The notes beneath the pieces are model-generated. The model saw nothing but the letters and a program-made list of their open reading frames with translations, did not search any database and was not told the origin of the DNA. Shown here piece by piece: positions 52,738 through 63,084 of a stretch of DNA of 64,000 nt. The translations under genes and the position numbers were made by a program. Origin of the DNA: Chaetoderma sp. LZ-2023a (lineage: Eukaryota > Mollusca > Caudofoveata > Chaetodermatida > Chaetodermatidae); the NCBI GenBank assembly GCA_034401795.1, contig CM067374.1:92689222-92753221 (forward strand). The letters are read 5' to 3'. Within the stretch, counting starts at the first letter, position 1, and each line of letters begins with the position of its first letter.

Positions 52738-52770
52738 ATGGAAGGGAAAGGAAAATCGTCGCAGGGGCAG
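52738..52770 (+). CDS. DIRS family 2 gag leader exon
   Basis: Eleven codons, MEGKGKSSQGQ, ending CAG/GTTGAA. The donor is weaker than in family 1. It would join 53206 (after GTGTTCACAG) in phase 0, adding a start codon to a gag frame that otherwise lacks one. Position and phase parallel family 1. Confidence 0.55.
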
Positions 52771-53205
52771 GTTGAATCAATCTAGAATTTATACATTCGT
52801 GCCATAATGACTGTTTGAAATTTCCTTAAATTGGCACATTGCTTTAAAATGGTAGCCATTGTTAGAGTCGCTCCGGTACCCACTAACCTTTTTATCTTAT
52901 CCGGGTAGTCGGTTAATTTTTCTTTTGACTCGGTTCCTTCCAAGATCGATGCGCCCATAGCCAAGATGGCGGCGCCCATGATTAACCTTTTGTTTTGGCT
53001 TGACGTGTCTATGCACTGTTTTAAGCCGATCTTTAGCTCTCGCTTCATTGCCGAGTGTGTTTGTAGCGATCGGTCTTAATTTCTTGGATTCTTTAACGTT
53101 AGTTAAGTACCAAGTCGTGTTTATAAAATTGCAATCAAGTAAATTGTGTGTGTTGCTCGTCATCATATCATGTGCAGCGTTTTAATTCTTATTCTGTGTT
53201 CACAG

Positions 53206-54475
53206 AAGGTGAAGGGGCAAAGAAAAGCCCCGCCAGATACATTGTGTTCCCGTTGCAATCGCTTCATGAAGCGGAAGTTTGCGGAGCACCACTGTGTTGC
53301 GTGTGCCATGTGCAAGGTTGGAAGTCCCTGTAATGTATGTGTAAAGTGGTCATCGGACTTAGTGGCAGAGTTTGATCACAATCGGCATGCGTGTGTGGAA
53401 GGAATCACGAAGGACAAGGCGGCCAAGATGGATCAGGCATCAGTTAAAGGACTGGAGGAGCGCCTGAATGAGTGGAGGGACTCGGCCTTGGGTGTTTGGG
53501 CGGCCCAGTTCAAGGCGATGTTTGAGTCTTTTCAGTCCACGGTTCCGTCGATGCAGCCTGGTGCAGGACAACCTATCGGTGGTCCGGCCAGTTCTGTGGA
53601 GGAACCTGCACCTGACCTTTCTCGCGCGTCGGCTCAAGAGCTGACGGCTGAGAAAGACTGGCATGCCAGAGCTTTCACAGGTGACAGACTCCGGCATTTC
53701 CCGCGGCTTACCCCCAGGTTTTGTTCGGATAAGACAGCCAGGTGGGGATGTCGATGTTCCGTATGGCATCTTCCATCCGGAGTTCGCTCTTTCCGGATTG
53801 CCATCAGGGCCGTCTTATGGCTCCTGTCGGCATCGCGCATGCAGGTATGGCAGCTCCTCTCGGAGTCCCATGTCCTGCCGTGTTAGGGGCTGCAGTCCCG
53901 GCTTCCGTGCTTGAGCCGATTGATTGCGGTGATTCCGTATCTGGTGATACGCTAGATACTGGAACCGCAAGTAGTCAAGCCATGGACCCGCTTCGAATTG
54001 GAAGTTTGGTCCATAGTTCTCAGCATGGGTCATCGGTGACCTCATCCAAGGGTGAGAAGGAGGATGAAAATGGTAGTCCTTTAATGGACGAATCATCATT
54101 CTGCACCGAAGCTGAATGGGTGCAGGTTCTTGGATGGATGTCCGACCATATTGGGTTGACATCTGACCACGTCAGAGCATGCGGCTAGTGCTCTGTCGAG
54201 TGGCTCTTCGGCCATGCCAACTCTACCCTTGGACACTCAGACTTCTGACGTGTTGGAAGTCACGGCGTACCGTCTGGTTCAGCCGGAGTACACGTTACCC
54301 AAGGCCCCTAAGGGGATTAGGAGTAGGGGCCGCTTTTCAGAGCAGGCCTATTGTCAGTATGCCCGGGCTCCTCGGCTTTCAGTCGGAGAACGTGAAGCAC
54401 TGAATAGGCCATTAGCTGGAAAATCCAAGGGCCCTTGGTTTCTCAGACTAATAACGATGCCTTCAATGAGCTAAC
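53206..54475 (+). pseudogene. DIRS family 2 Gag, frameshifted
   Basis: It starts KVKGQRKAPPDTLCSRCNRF, then HHCVACAMC and CNVCVKW, the same Cys/His spacing as family 1 Gag. A helical stretch follows (GLEERLNEWRDSALGVWAAQ). The frame breaks near 53690 and again near 54185. Later pieces echo family 1 (TEAEWVQVLGWMSDHIGL for EEDWSDACQWL, and MPTLPL for MPSLPL). It ends where the inserted LINE fragment begins. Non-functional. Confidence 0.75.
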
Positions 54476-54905
54476 ACTTATTGAGGATGCGGATCCGTCA
54501 ATCGTTAGTTCCGTTAATGTCGACTCCCGTGCAGACACCCATTCCAAGGCTATCATCTCTATCTCTAGCGGCATGCCCAGTATTGACACTGGGGGGGTTT
54601 GGTCTTGTGGAACTTTCCCGCACAGATTTCAATGTGGCAGCAAGGTAGCAGGAGAAAAGCACCGGAGATAGACCATCTCCCTGTGGGGAGCCGATTGATG
54701 TCTCAAACTCTACAGACTTCACCGACTTGACTCGTACTCTCAGCTTGGTATCTGCAAGCAGTAGTCTCACTAGTCATAGCTCATCCTCATTGCAACAGGC
54801 CTGGTGTAGTACATCTAGGATCTTTGAGTGTTTAATTGTGTTGAAGGCGTCGACGTTTGAAGCCACTTTGACATGATCCGGTGAAGTCATTGATCTTGTC
54901 TCGGA
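54476..54905 (-). pseudogene. Antisense non-LTR RT fragment inside DIRS family 2
   Basis: On the minus strand the sequence reads VDAFNTIKHSKILDVLHQAC, an interrupting stop, then LLLADTKLRVRVKSVKS and FETSIGSPQGDGLSPVLFSC. GSPQGDGLSPVLF is an RT block 4-5 motif typical of certain invertebrate non-LTR or Penelope-like RTs, quite unlike the DIRS RT. Both boundaries are approximate. It replaces the RT palm region of the host element. Confidence 0.7.
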
Positions 54906-55029
54906 TGAGGCATAGAGTAACATTGGATAGGATTTTCCTTATGATGTTGAGGAGCACAATTACTTACATGATGTGCTTAATGTCATTCTGGTCTTGGAGA
55001 ATGGATCTGTTATCTCTGAGGATTCCAGT

Positions 55030-55995
55030 AAAACAACCATTGGTATTCCATCTTCAGTGGTGGTTATCAGAACAGAATCTCCTGCGAGGTGTTCCTCTAC
55101 AACCTCTTCAACCGCAGATGTCCATCTTCACAGATGTGTCGACGATGGGTTGGGGAGCAGTATTGGACGATCTGTCAGGGGAATGGGATCAGACCAATGT
55201 GCAGAAACATATAAATGTTCTCGAATTATTAGTAGTGGGATTAGCATTTCGAAAATTTGAGAATCAAATCCGAGACAAGGTTGTTCTAATAAGGACAGAC
55301 AACTCCACAGTGGTGTCTTATCTGAACCGCCAAGGCGGGACAAGTTCACCGGAGTTGTGTATGATGATATGGAACCTTCTGCTGTGGTGCCAAGAGAGGA
55401 ATGTTATTCTTCGGGCAGCACACATTCCAGGAAGATTGAACATCCTAGCGGATGCTCTCAGTCGAAGGACGGTTTGTCATCCGACGGAATGGCAGCTCAA
55501 CCAATCGGTAGCAGAGGTTCTATTCAAACATTGGGGCAAGGCAAATGTGGATCTATTTGCGATGAAAGGAAACGCAAAGATGGTCACATACGCATCACCG
55601 TCCCGGACCCACTAGCTCTAGCAGTGGACACACTGGCGATACATGTCAGTTGGAAAGGAATGTACACATACGCGTATCCTCCAATGATTCTCATCCCAAG
55701 AGTTCTGGCAAAGATAAGAGAGGACATATGCCAAGTACTGCTGATCGCTCTTCATTGGCCAGGCCGATCATGGATTACGGATCTGCTGGATCTTCTGGTT
55801 TGCAATCCAATTCCTCCTCCAGACAGAAGGGATCTGATTTTTCAGAACAAAGGTCTGTATCTCCACGACAGACCGGAAATGTTCCAATTGACTGCATGGA
55901 TGTTGTCAAGTAGCGAGCAATTGACGGTGGCTTTTTTGAGCAAGCAGCGAAATTTGTCGCTTCAGCCGAAGGGGGTCAACCACCAGAACATATAA
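55030..55995 (+). pseudogene. DIRS family 2 RNase H and C-terminal module, frameshifted
   Basis: HLQWWLSEQNLLRGVPLQP, IFTDVSTMGWGAVLDD, VLELLVVGLAFRKF, IRTDNSTVVSYLNRQGG and AAHIPGRLNILADALSRR are RNase H blocks. After a frameshift near 55600, the DIRS C-terminal module continues (VSWKGMYTYAYPPMILIPRV, VLLIALHWPGRSWITDLLDL). No RT palm precedes it. Confidence 0.8.
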
Positions 55996-56915
55996 TTATA
56001 GAATCAACAAATTTGCAGAGTGGTGTAAGGGAAGAGATATTAATCCGTTTTCTGCATCTGTTCAACACGTAGCAGATTTTATGTCATTTATACGATGTTG
56101 ACAAAATTGTACCTTCGACCCTAGCAGCATATAAGTCTGCATTAGCTTCAGTCGTTCCCAGTCTGGCCGCTGTAGGAGTGGAAAACGACATTTTAAATGA
56201 AGTTATTAAAGAAATGAGCAATGTGCGACCTTGACAGCCAATTCCTATCCCAGCATGGAATCTATCTCTTGTTCTACAGGTTTTAGGGCATTCTCCCTTT
56301 GAGCCAATTAGATCTATAGATATTAAACTGTTAACTATTAAGTCGGTTTTCTTGGTTGCAGCAGCATCGGTGAGGAGAAGCGAAATTCATACGCTTAATG
56401 CCGAACAAAACCAATTTGTCGTTACGGGTGAAGGTCTAAGACTATTACCACGTCTTTGTTTCCTGGCAAAGAATCAGTCAGTTAAATATCCAGGACAGCC
56501 GATCAATTTGCCAAGTTTAATTAGACATGACCCAAGCTCTTCTGCTTGGTGTCCTGTCAGATGTTTGAAGATGTATAAGAAACGTACTGAGGAGTGGAGA
56601 GATGACTCGAAATCTCTGTGGTTATGTCTCAAAGCTCCTTATCTTCGCACCTCGAAAGACACCATTTCTCGTTGGATAGTCGATGCTATTCAGACGTCGC
56701 ATAAAATCGCAACAGGAAAGCAGATTGATCGTGCGACCACCCATCAAGTCCGAGCACTAGCAGCAGCATCGGCCCTTTATAAGGGTATCTCTTTAAAGGA
56801 GGTAATGTCTGTAGCACAATGGCATGCTGAGTCATCATTTACTGATTTCTACCTTCGCGATATCTCCAGCGCACTTAATCCGGTAGCCGTCGCCAATTTA
56901 CTGAATCTCACTTAA
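55870..56915 (+). pseudogene. DIRS family 2 tyrosine recombinase, broken
   Basis: The N-terminal part has an in-frame stop (about 55911) and frameshifts near 55985, 56090 and 56235; INKFAEWC and HVADF remain. From 56352 it is open: ASVRRSEIHTLNAEQNQF, CFLAKNQSVKYPGQPINL, HQVRALAAASAL, WHAESSFTDFYLRD. The catalytic Arg, H-x-x-R and Tyr are all preserved in this 187-codon stretch, so loss of function comes from the upstream breaks. Confidence 0.85.
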
Positions 56916-57528
56916 AGCCACGTCCAAACACTGTTTACACATACGTCGTAGGGTTCTTCCACAGGCACTGGCACTGGTGATGCACATGACCCATAAATGA
57001 CCATGGATTGGGCAAAGCTCCTACAATGATCAAGAAAGATCAAGCACTTAGAATGGTGAGTGTTTTCTTAGTTTAAGTGACTAATATTAATTTACTTACA
57101 GTCGAATTCCCAGACTGATTAAGTAAAAGTCTGGTTCAAGAGTATCTTATTCATTGTAACAGACAGTAGACTCATTCAAATTTGAAAATCTAATCGATAT
57201 ACTGATAGGTTTTTTCAAAATTAGAAGTTGTAGTAGCTTCTTTGCACTCTCCTGGACTACCTTAGATGAGACTTAGGGCTGACACGGGTCTGGTGGGTGT
57301 TGCCTCCCCTTTTTGACAGCCCTGTGGAATTTGTGCGGACAAATGAGGGGGTGGGGGGAGTGTGGTCTAGCCCATGGAAGTTTAGCATTCTATGAGTCAT
57401 ATGGCGGGACCCAAGCGTGTGCTGGGGTTCCAGTCTCTTCACAACCTCTGTCGGATAGTAGTTGAGAGCTGTTTCGAGCCTCACCACCTCCCACCGGAGT
57501 TCCTTGGTTGTCGAAATCCGGAGTTTAT
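56916..57528 (+). other. DIRS family 2 3' non-coding region
   Basis: No gene. It lies between the recombinase stop and the ICR, where family 1 also has non-coding sequence, but shares no obvious blocks with it. Confidence 0.5.
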
Positions 57529-57620
57529 CATAATAGTACATCTGGTAAGTATATATTCGAAGTAGAATAAAAAAAGCATCCTTTTGTTTCTACGAGAATT
57601 GATAATACTTACCAGATGTA
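57529..57620 (+). repeat. DIRS family 2 internal complementary region
   Basis: TATCATAATAGTACATCTGG...TTCGAAGTAG is the complement of the left end. AATAAAAAAAGCATCC...CTACGAGAATTG...ATACTTACCAG is the complement of the right end. It has the same left-right joint design as family 1 with unrelated sequence. Confidence 0.85.
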
Positions 57621-57893
57621 TTATGGCCCTGCCTCAGCCGCCCCACTGAGGTGAGGCTGAGTTGCTTTCGCTGTTTGTCAAGACAGATATAAGACGAATC
57701 TGACTGTTGTTGGGAATTGACTCCGTGCCTGGAGGCTATGGTAATTCCCGGACACGGTATGGGCAGGACCATGGAGAGTGCAGAGTTTTAATTGTTTATT
57801 TTGAGTTAGACTAGATAATAGACATTATCATAATAGTACATCTGGTAAGTATTAAAAATTCTCGTAGAAACAAAAGCGGATGCTTTTTTTAGT
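57621..57893 (+). repeat. DIRS family 2 right terminal repeat
   Basis: It contains AATCTGACTGTTGTTGGGAA...GAGTTAGACTAG, complementary to the left repeat, then ACATCTGGTAAGTATT (splice-donor-like) and the extension TCTCGTAGAAACAAAAGCGG, ATGCTTTTTTTAGT. Confidence 0.8.
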
Positions 57894-58143
57894 CTACTAT
57901 TTAATAAACATGCTGTTGAATATTTTGAAACTAATTTGACTGGGCGCTGTTCCTGCCATAGGCAGCAACAGCACCCAGTCAAATTAGTTTCAAAATATTC
58001 AACAGCTTACCTGTATAGTTTTCTGGAAATTGATAGTCTCCCCGACTATCAGTTCCGAGATCGATCGATCCCAACACTAGCGAGTTGTGGGTGAAGCTTA
58101 GCTAGAGGTGGGCGGGGCTTAGCTTATAATAGAAAGGTCCATT
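57894..58143. repeat. MITE family A, right half
   Basis: It resumes CTACTATTTAATAAACATGC, has an intact hairpin (GGGCGCTGTTCCTGCCATAG) and ends GAAAGGTCCATT, 37 bp before the next POLQ exon. Confidence 0.75.
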
Positions 58144-58180
58144 GTATACATTCGAGCATTAACAATACTTCATTGAACAG

Positions 58181-58292
58181 GTATGCTATGGTATGATATA
58201 CGGAATCGGTGCTAAGGCACTGTCAGTTCAGCTTGACATCGAGGAGGAAGATGCTTCAGCTTTCATTGACACATTCAAAGCTAAATATACAG
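58181..58292 (+). CDS. POLQ: DNA polymerase theta, O-helix (motif B) exon
   Basis: The exon encodes VCYGMIYGIGAKALSVQLDI followed by EEEDASAFIDTFKAKYTG. With RQQAKQ from the previous exon this completes the fingers O-helix motif RxxxKxxxxGxxYG that binds the incoming nucleotide. The acceptor is TCATTGAACAG and the donor ATACAG/GTTAGT. It is the last POLQ exon in the window; motif C (HDE) and the C-terminus must lie beyond 64000. Confidence 0.97.
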
Positions 58293-58439
58293 GTTAGTGA
58301 ATGTCCAGTAACTTTTTGCTGAGCCTGAAGTGGAGGGTGTCTCGGCTTGGCCATCCTAATGGCATCCATGGTCTTGGCATCCACCATTCGAATGTTAAAG
58401 TTTTTCAAAATAACCCAGTGGCTCAATATAATGCGCAGC

Positions 58440-59150
58440 CTTTTCCTGATTTTTAGGGCCCTGCAACTTCCGGGAAGCCCTATAGTAATCACTGTGTCTG
58501 TCTGTCTGTCTATCCGTCCATCTGTCTGTCTGTCCATGCACAATATCTCTTAAACAGCATATCATATAGAACCGCTTCAGATATTTTCATGAAACGTGTG
58601 TATGTCTCGGTTATGATATGCAGATGTGCCTTTATAGCGCCAAGATTTGGGTGGGAAATGAGCTTTTTAATGCAAAAACTCATGATTTTTGTCAATTTTC
58701 TCATAAACATCATATACAGAATTGCTTAAAATAATTTATTGAAACTTGGTATATGCCTCATTTAGGATATGCAGATGTGCCTTTTCAATGATTCACCTTT
58801 ATAGGTCCAAGATTTATGGTGAAAATTGGCAATTTTCTCGTAAACATATCATACAGAATCATTTAAAATAATTTAATGAAACTTGGTATGTGCCTCAGTT
58901 ATGATACGCAGATGTGCCTTTTGAAGGATTCACCTTTATAAGTCCAAGATTTTTGGTCAAAATGGGCTATTTAATGCAAAAACTTGGGTTTTTTAAAAAT
59001 AGTATTTTTTTTGGTTTTTTTATTATTCGCTCTTAATAATATGAAGGCTTTGAATAAAATAGCTGTCTACTACATAGGGTGGAAGGCTTTGAATAAAAAA
59101 GCTGTCTACTACATAGGGAACGGTATTTTCAGTGATTGAAGGGCTCCGAG
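58440..59150. repeat. TCTG microsatellite and ~150-bp tandem units
   Basis: (TCTG)n lies at 58495-58535. About three diverged units follow, carrying CATATCATA(T/C)AGAA, TTCATGAAAC or TTAATGAAAC, TTGGTATGTGCCTCA, GATATGCAGATGTGCCTTTT and CCAAGATTT. A 30-bp direct repeat (GGCTTTGAATAAAATAGCTG, then TCTACTACATAGG) follows at 59046-59118. Confidence 0.6.
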
Positions 59151-59404
59151 TCAAACAAGGGTTTCTAGTTTCAGATATATTACATATTATGTTTAAAAAT
59201 ATATGTTGACACCAATTTAACTGAAAGTAGTTGTTGCCTTATATTTTCAAATTTCTTGTGATTCTTGATTTAAGTTATGTGAAAGATTACATAAAAATCT
59301 ATAAGAATGGGGAAAAAATGTCATTAAACTTGTGTTATATGATCAGTTGACCACTTTATTGATCGCCACCTCTTCTCACTAAAACATGTGGTCGCTTAGC
59401 ACTT

Positions 59405-59822
59405 TAATAGTCAAGATTGGTAAATAAAATCACAAAAAGTGTATTCATTTGCAGGGCAAGAAAAGACCAAATATTTGAAAATTTACCACTGGAATGGCTG
59501 ACCATCTTATTGGACCAACCTTTCCAGTAGTAAATTTTCAAGAATACAGTCATCAAGAGGACATTTCCCAAGACCACTGCAGAGTCCATGTTGGCCAATT
59601 TGATGATTACCCCGTCAATCCTCGAATTTGTTCAAGAAAATATCCAGTTTCTCATAGAAAATCTCCATTTGCAGACCAAGGGTTTATTTGTAAAAAATTA
59701 TCACTGGAATGACTGGCTCGGTTATCAAGTCAACCATTCCAGTGGTAAATTTTCCTACAAGGGGACAGTTCCCAAGACAACTTTAGAGACCATTTAGGCT
59801 GATTTTTTGATTAAAAGGTTAA
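59405..59822. repeat. Two adjacent MITE family B copies
   Basis: The copies are about 59405-59600 (CATTTGCAGGGCAAGAAAAG, CCACTGGAATGGCTGACC, arms partly decayed) and 59608-59822 (CTCCATTTGCAGACCAAGGG, CACTGGAATGACTGGCTCGG, ending GATTAAAAGGTTAA). Confidence 0.55.
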
Positions 59823-59907
59823 AATCAGATGCCTCATGAAATGTTCTACAAGGCTACAACCACCTGTCTTATTGGACTAAGATATTTTGGTTTGAGATGG
59901 CATCACA

Positions 59908-60110
59908 TTTCACTTCAAGAGTATACTTACCTCCCTAATACTTTTGATATTGCTAAATATTGGCTTTCACTCAATAAACACTCAGATTAAAACAGTTAGG
60001 CGCCCCTAGTGGGCAGGGAGTCAGAGCGTAGTCTGGCGGATGCCAGCCCCACCACCGCGCATGCGCAGACTAGCACTACCTCTTTGCTAGATTATTGGCA
60101 AAGAGAACAC
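59908..60110 (+). promoter_or_regulatory. DIRS copy 3 left terminal repeat / promoter
   Basis: ATACTTACCT near the start (59923-59932), NRF1-type GCGCATGCGC at 60057-60066 and inverted CCAAT ATTGGC at 60094-60099. Same order and spacing as copies 1 and 2. Confidence 0.65.
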
Positions 60111-60190
60111 ACATGTCTTTTTGAAATAAGCTTTTCTTGCTCTTAAACTGTTAATTGGTGTATATTTTGGAGTGATAATATCTGATTTGG

Positions 60191-60241
60191 ATGGCAGGAG
60201 GGTACACTTCGCCACAGGAGGACTTAGGACCTTTAAATCAG
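60191..60241 (+). CDS. DIRS copy 3 gag leader exon
   Basis: MAGGYTSPQEDLGPLNQ, 17 codons, ending CAG/GTGACT. Compared with copy 2, five residues differ but the frame, length and donor are kept. It joins 61004. Confidence 0.7.
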
Positions 60242-61003
60242 GTGACTTCTAGTAAAATTAGCGAGTTTTCTTCCCGGTGTATTGTGTTTCCGGGACTCGC
60301 GTTTACCGTGATAAGCGCCTTGGTTAGTTGGTTTATGTCAACTCGGTGCTACCTAGGGCTAATTTCTCTTTCTGTTTATGTCCACAGGTCTGTATGACGC
60401 TAGGTGGTGACATCACAGCAGCAGAGAGTTAGTTTTCTCTCCACCATGGTTCCATTTCCTACTAACACTGTTAGGTTATCTAACCAAATGAAAAATTATG
60501 TCCAGTGAGTTGGAGGCCTAGTATAAAGGTCTTCTCACTTTGCCCTCTTGATCCAATTCCTTCCCCATGAGGTGGAGAGAGTTAAGAGGCGTGCAGATGG
60601 TGGAGTTCTCCGGTTCGTCACGGATGGTTTGTCTATACAAAGCGTCAGGTATCTAGTTATTGATAATGTGGTGATGTTAATTATTGTAAACAAACAAAGG
60701 GAGATAATTAACATTTTTGCCAGAAAAGAGTTATCTATATGTATCTGATGGTTGTGTAGTCGACTTATCCATTCAGCATACAATTCGTCCTTGCACTTGG
60801 ATGTTTTGTTGGGATCGATTTTTTCCTGTCACGGGATTAATGACGTCATAATCAGCCTGGCTATGTATTTATCAGCAATTCAAGCGCTATGCTGGTTTCT
60901 GATGTATATTGATCTTTATGATCGTTTTTCCTTCTCTTTGAGTTGGATTGAGTTTCTAAGCTTAACTAGTTGCTCATACTCCTTGTCCTTTGCCCTGTTT
61001 CAG

Positions 61004-63067
61004 GGACCGGGTTGCGCGTCCTGTGGACGTTTTCTTCATGAAAAGTTCTGGCCTCATCTGTGCTGTCAATGTAGCCCTTGTGGTCCCTTGGTTAATTGTG
61101 ACATATGTAAGCACTGGGGGGGCGAGTTAATGTCCGAATTCTTGTGCTGCTTACAGGCGACGGACAAGGTGGTAGAGGAGGAGAAGAAGAAGAAGCGGAA
61201 ACGAGAGGTTGTAAGTAGGAAGGGTAAGGGGAAGGTCTCGTCCGCGGTGGATATGGAGGCCTTCCGGACCGAGATGTTGGGAGAGATGAAGAGGACAATA
61301 AAGGATTTGGTTCCAGGGTTGCTTCGTGGCATGCTTCCTGGACCAAATCCTTTACTGTCCTCATCATCGGCTTCGGAGCAGGTAATCCCCGCCTCTGGAT
61401 CGGTTTTCCTTAGACCGCTTCCGTTGTTCGACGATTCAGAGGTGGCCCCATTAGAGGGGGCGTTCCACGACCCTGGCAGCAGGCTTATTGCCGCGCCGAT
61501 AGGGGACCGTGGACGGTTGTCGCTGGAACCCGCGGGCTGCTTATCAGTCCAGGGGTATCCGCACGCCGCGGTGGCCAGTACCTCCTATGGCACCGTTCCT
61601 GGTCAGCCCGGGTTAGCTCTCTTTGCTGACCCGGGGTCTAATCTTTCTGACCAGGGTGATGAGGATTACCTGCTAGGGTCGCCGTCTGACGACGTGGACA
61701 TGGATGAAGACGTTTGTGCACCCCTCGCGGGGAATACAGGCGGCTTATTCCACGGTTTTACTCACCCTGGAGTAGAGTCCGCGGCTCAGGTGGTGGCCCA
61801 GGGCGCTGCTGATGGCCAGCGGTACCGCATACCTCGGCTTGCCGAGGGTGTTGCTGGTGCTGGCCGGGCCCGTGGTGGGGCTATATATACCCCGCGCTCT
61901 GCCACGGTGCCTGCTCCTGGTCAAACCAGTGATATTCTCATGCCGGGGCTGTCAGGCCCGCATGTTTTCCCTGGCTTGCCAGGTGTATCAGCGTACCCGC
62001 CGTCAAGCTCTACTGCTTGCGCTCAGGAGGAAGACGAAGGCCCCCGTCTTGTAGAGCGCTCGCAGTTAGCCACGGAAGAGGATTGGTATGACGCTTGCCA
62101 GTGGTTGGTGAGCGTTAGGCCTGATCTGCCCGTGGAGCAGTCGACTAGCCAGCGTGTTCACACGCCGTGGTTAGCTGGGAAACCGACTGCTAACGCTATG
62201 CCTTCTCTGCCGCTGGCGGAGCATGTCGTTGACATGTTCAAGGCGGCGGAGATGTCCATTAACTCGAGTGGACGTCTCGCGAAGGCCCCTCGCGAGGTGG
62301 CCAGGCGTTGTCGCATCGTGCCCCTGGATTACCAGCGGTACGGTGTGGTACCCAAGCCCAGCGTGGATGACCGCGCGGCTTTGGGTGAGGATGCGCGGCC
62401 AGGCTCCCGTTCTGACACGGGGGTCTTGTGCTCGAACGCGTTGCGTTCGGCGAATACCGCGTGGCGTGATGCGGAGGAGAGTGGGAGGGCTTCGATTGCC
62501 GCTCTGTCCCACGTCTCCCAGCTGTTACAGGGGGTAGTAACGGCATCCGCATCGCGCCAGCCAAGCCCGGTCACGGTCCAGCGAGCCATCCAGGATGGTA
62601 TTAACCTGGCGCTGGACTGTATGACTCGGGCGGTGACCAGGAGCGTCCGGGCAAGACGCACGTTTGCCCTGGACAATCTGTGCCCGTCTCAGGACCTGTA
62701 CAATAGGCTACTCCGTACGCCTATGACGGGTCCTGGTCTTTTTGGAGGTGAGGGATGTCGCCACCTCCAGGAGACGGTCACCCTGGTGAATAACCAGAGG
62801 GCGCTGCACGAGCAGTTTGAAGTGCTGCGTCGTGCTAACGTTCGCGCCGCGGCCCCTGCGTATCGTCCCCTGCAGGCTCGAGGTGGTGCTGGCCAAGTCA
62901 GAGGCCAGCCACCGTCGCAGCGTCGGCCTCGGCCGCGTGCGATTCGGCCAGCAGCGAGGGGGGCGCAGGTTCCTCAGGCGCCGTCAGCCAGGCAGCCGCC
63001 CGCGCACCGAGGTGTGCGCGGGGCGGGGCGGGGCGCGCGAGGATCTGGGCGTGGTTATCGGTCCTGA
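61004..63067 (+). CDS. DIRS copy 3 Gag, main exon
   Basis: 687 codons after GCCCTGTTTCAG, about 704 with the leader, nearly identical to copy 2. The Cys cluster is CASC, HLCCQC, CGPLVNCDIC. The core EEDWYDACQWLVSVRPDLP and the RG-rich tail are intact. It ends at TGA 63065-63067 followed by CAG GAC. The apparent upstream open frame back to 60752 is intron read-through and I left it out. Confidence 0.88.
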   Translation, partial: GPGCASCGRFLHEKFWPHLCCQCSPCGPLVNCDICKHWGGELMSEFLCCLQATDKVVEEEKKKKRKREVVSRKGKGKVSSAVDMEAFRTEMLGEMKRTIKDLVPGLLRGMLPGPNPLLSSSSASEQVIPASGSVFLRPLPLFDDSEVAPLEGAFHDPGSRLIAAPIGDRGRLSLEPAGCLSVQGYPHAAVASTSYGTVPGQPGLALFADPGSNLSDQGDEDYLLGSPSDDVDMDEDVCAPLAGNTGGLFHGFTHPGVESAAQVVAQGAADGQRYRIPRLAEGVAGAGRARGGAIYTPRSATVPAPGQTSDILMPGLSGPHVFPGLPGVSAYPPSSSTACAQEEDEGPRLVERSQLATEEDWYDACQWLVSVRPDLPVEQSTSQRVHTPWLAGKPTANAMPSLPLAEHVVDMFKAAEMSINSSGRLAKAPREVARRCRIVPLDYQRYGVVPKPSVDDRAALGEDARPGSRSDTGVLCSNALRSANTAWRDAEESGRASIAALSHVSQLLQGVVTASASRQPSPVTVQRAIQDGINLALDCMTRAVTRSVRARRTFALDNLCPSQDLYNRLLRTPMTGPGLFGGEGCRHLQETVTLVNNQRALHEQFEVLRRANVRAAAPAYRPLQARGGAGQVRGQPPSQRRPRPRAIRPAARGAQVPQAPSARQPPAHRGVRGAGRGARGSGRGYRS

Positions 63068-63084
63068 CAGGACGCTTACCGCGG

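Larger units (their letters stand above)
52468..57893 (+). mobile_element. DIRS-like retrotransposon, family 2, decayed
   Basis: A 5.43-kb element with its own terminal repeats (CTACTTCGAATAATACTTAC to GCTTTTTTTAGT) and ICR (57529-57620). It carries a leader exon, a frameshifted gag, no RT palm domain, RNase H remnants and a broken tyrosine recombinase. The centre is replaced by an antisense LINE fragment (about 54475-54905). Sequences differ throughout from family 1 but the protein order and motifs are the same. It interrupts a family A MITE, so it is younger than that MITE. Confidence 0.85.

Noticed and set aside
59823..59907. Target-site duplication for DIRS copy 3
   Set aside because: The right flank is outside the window and the other copies show no duplication beyond one to three bases.
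60752..61003. 84-codon upstream extension of copy 3 Gag
   Set aside because: It reads through the proposed intron; copies 1 and 2 have different or much shorter extensions, whereas the splice boundary is conserved.
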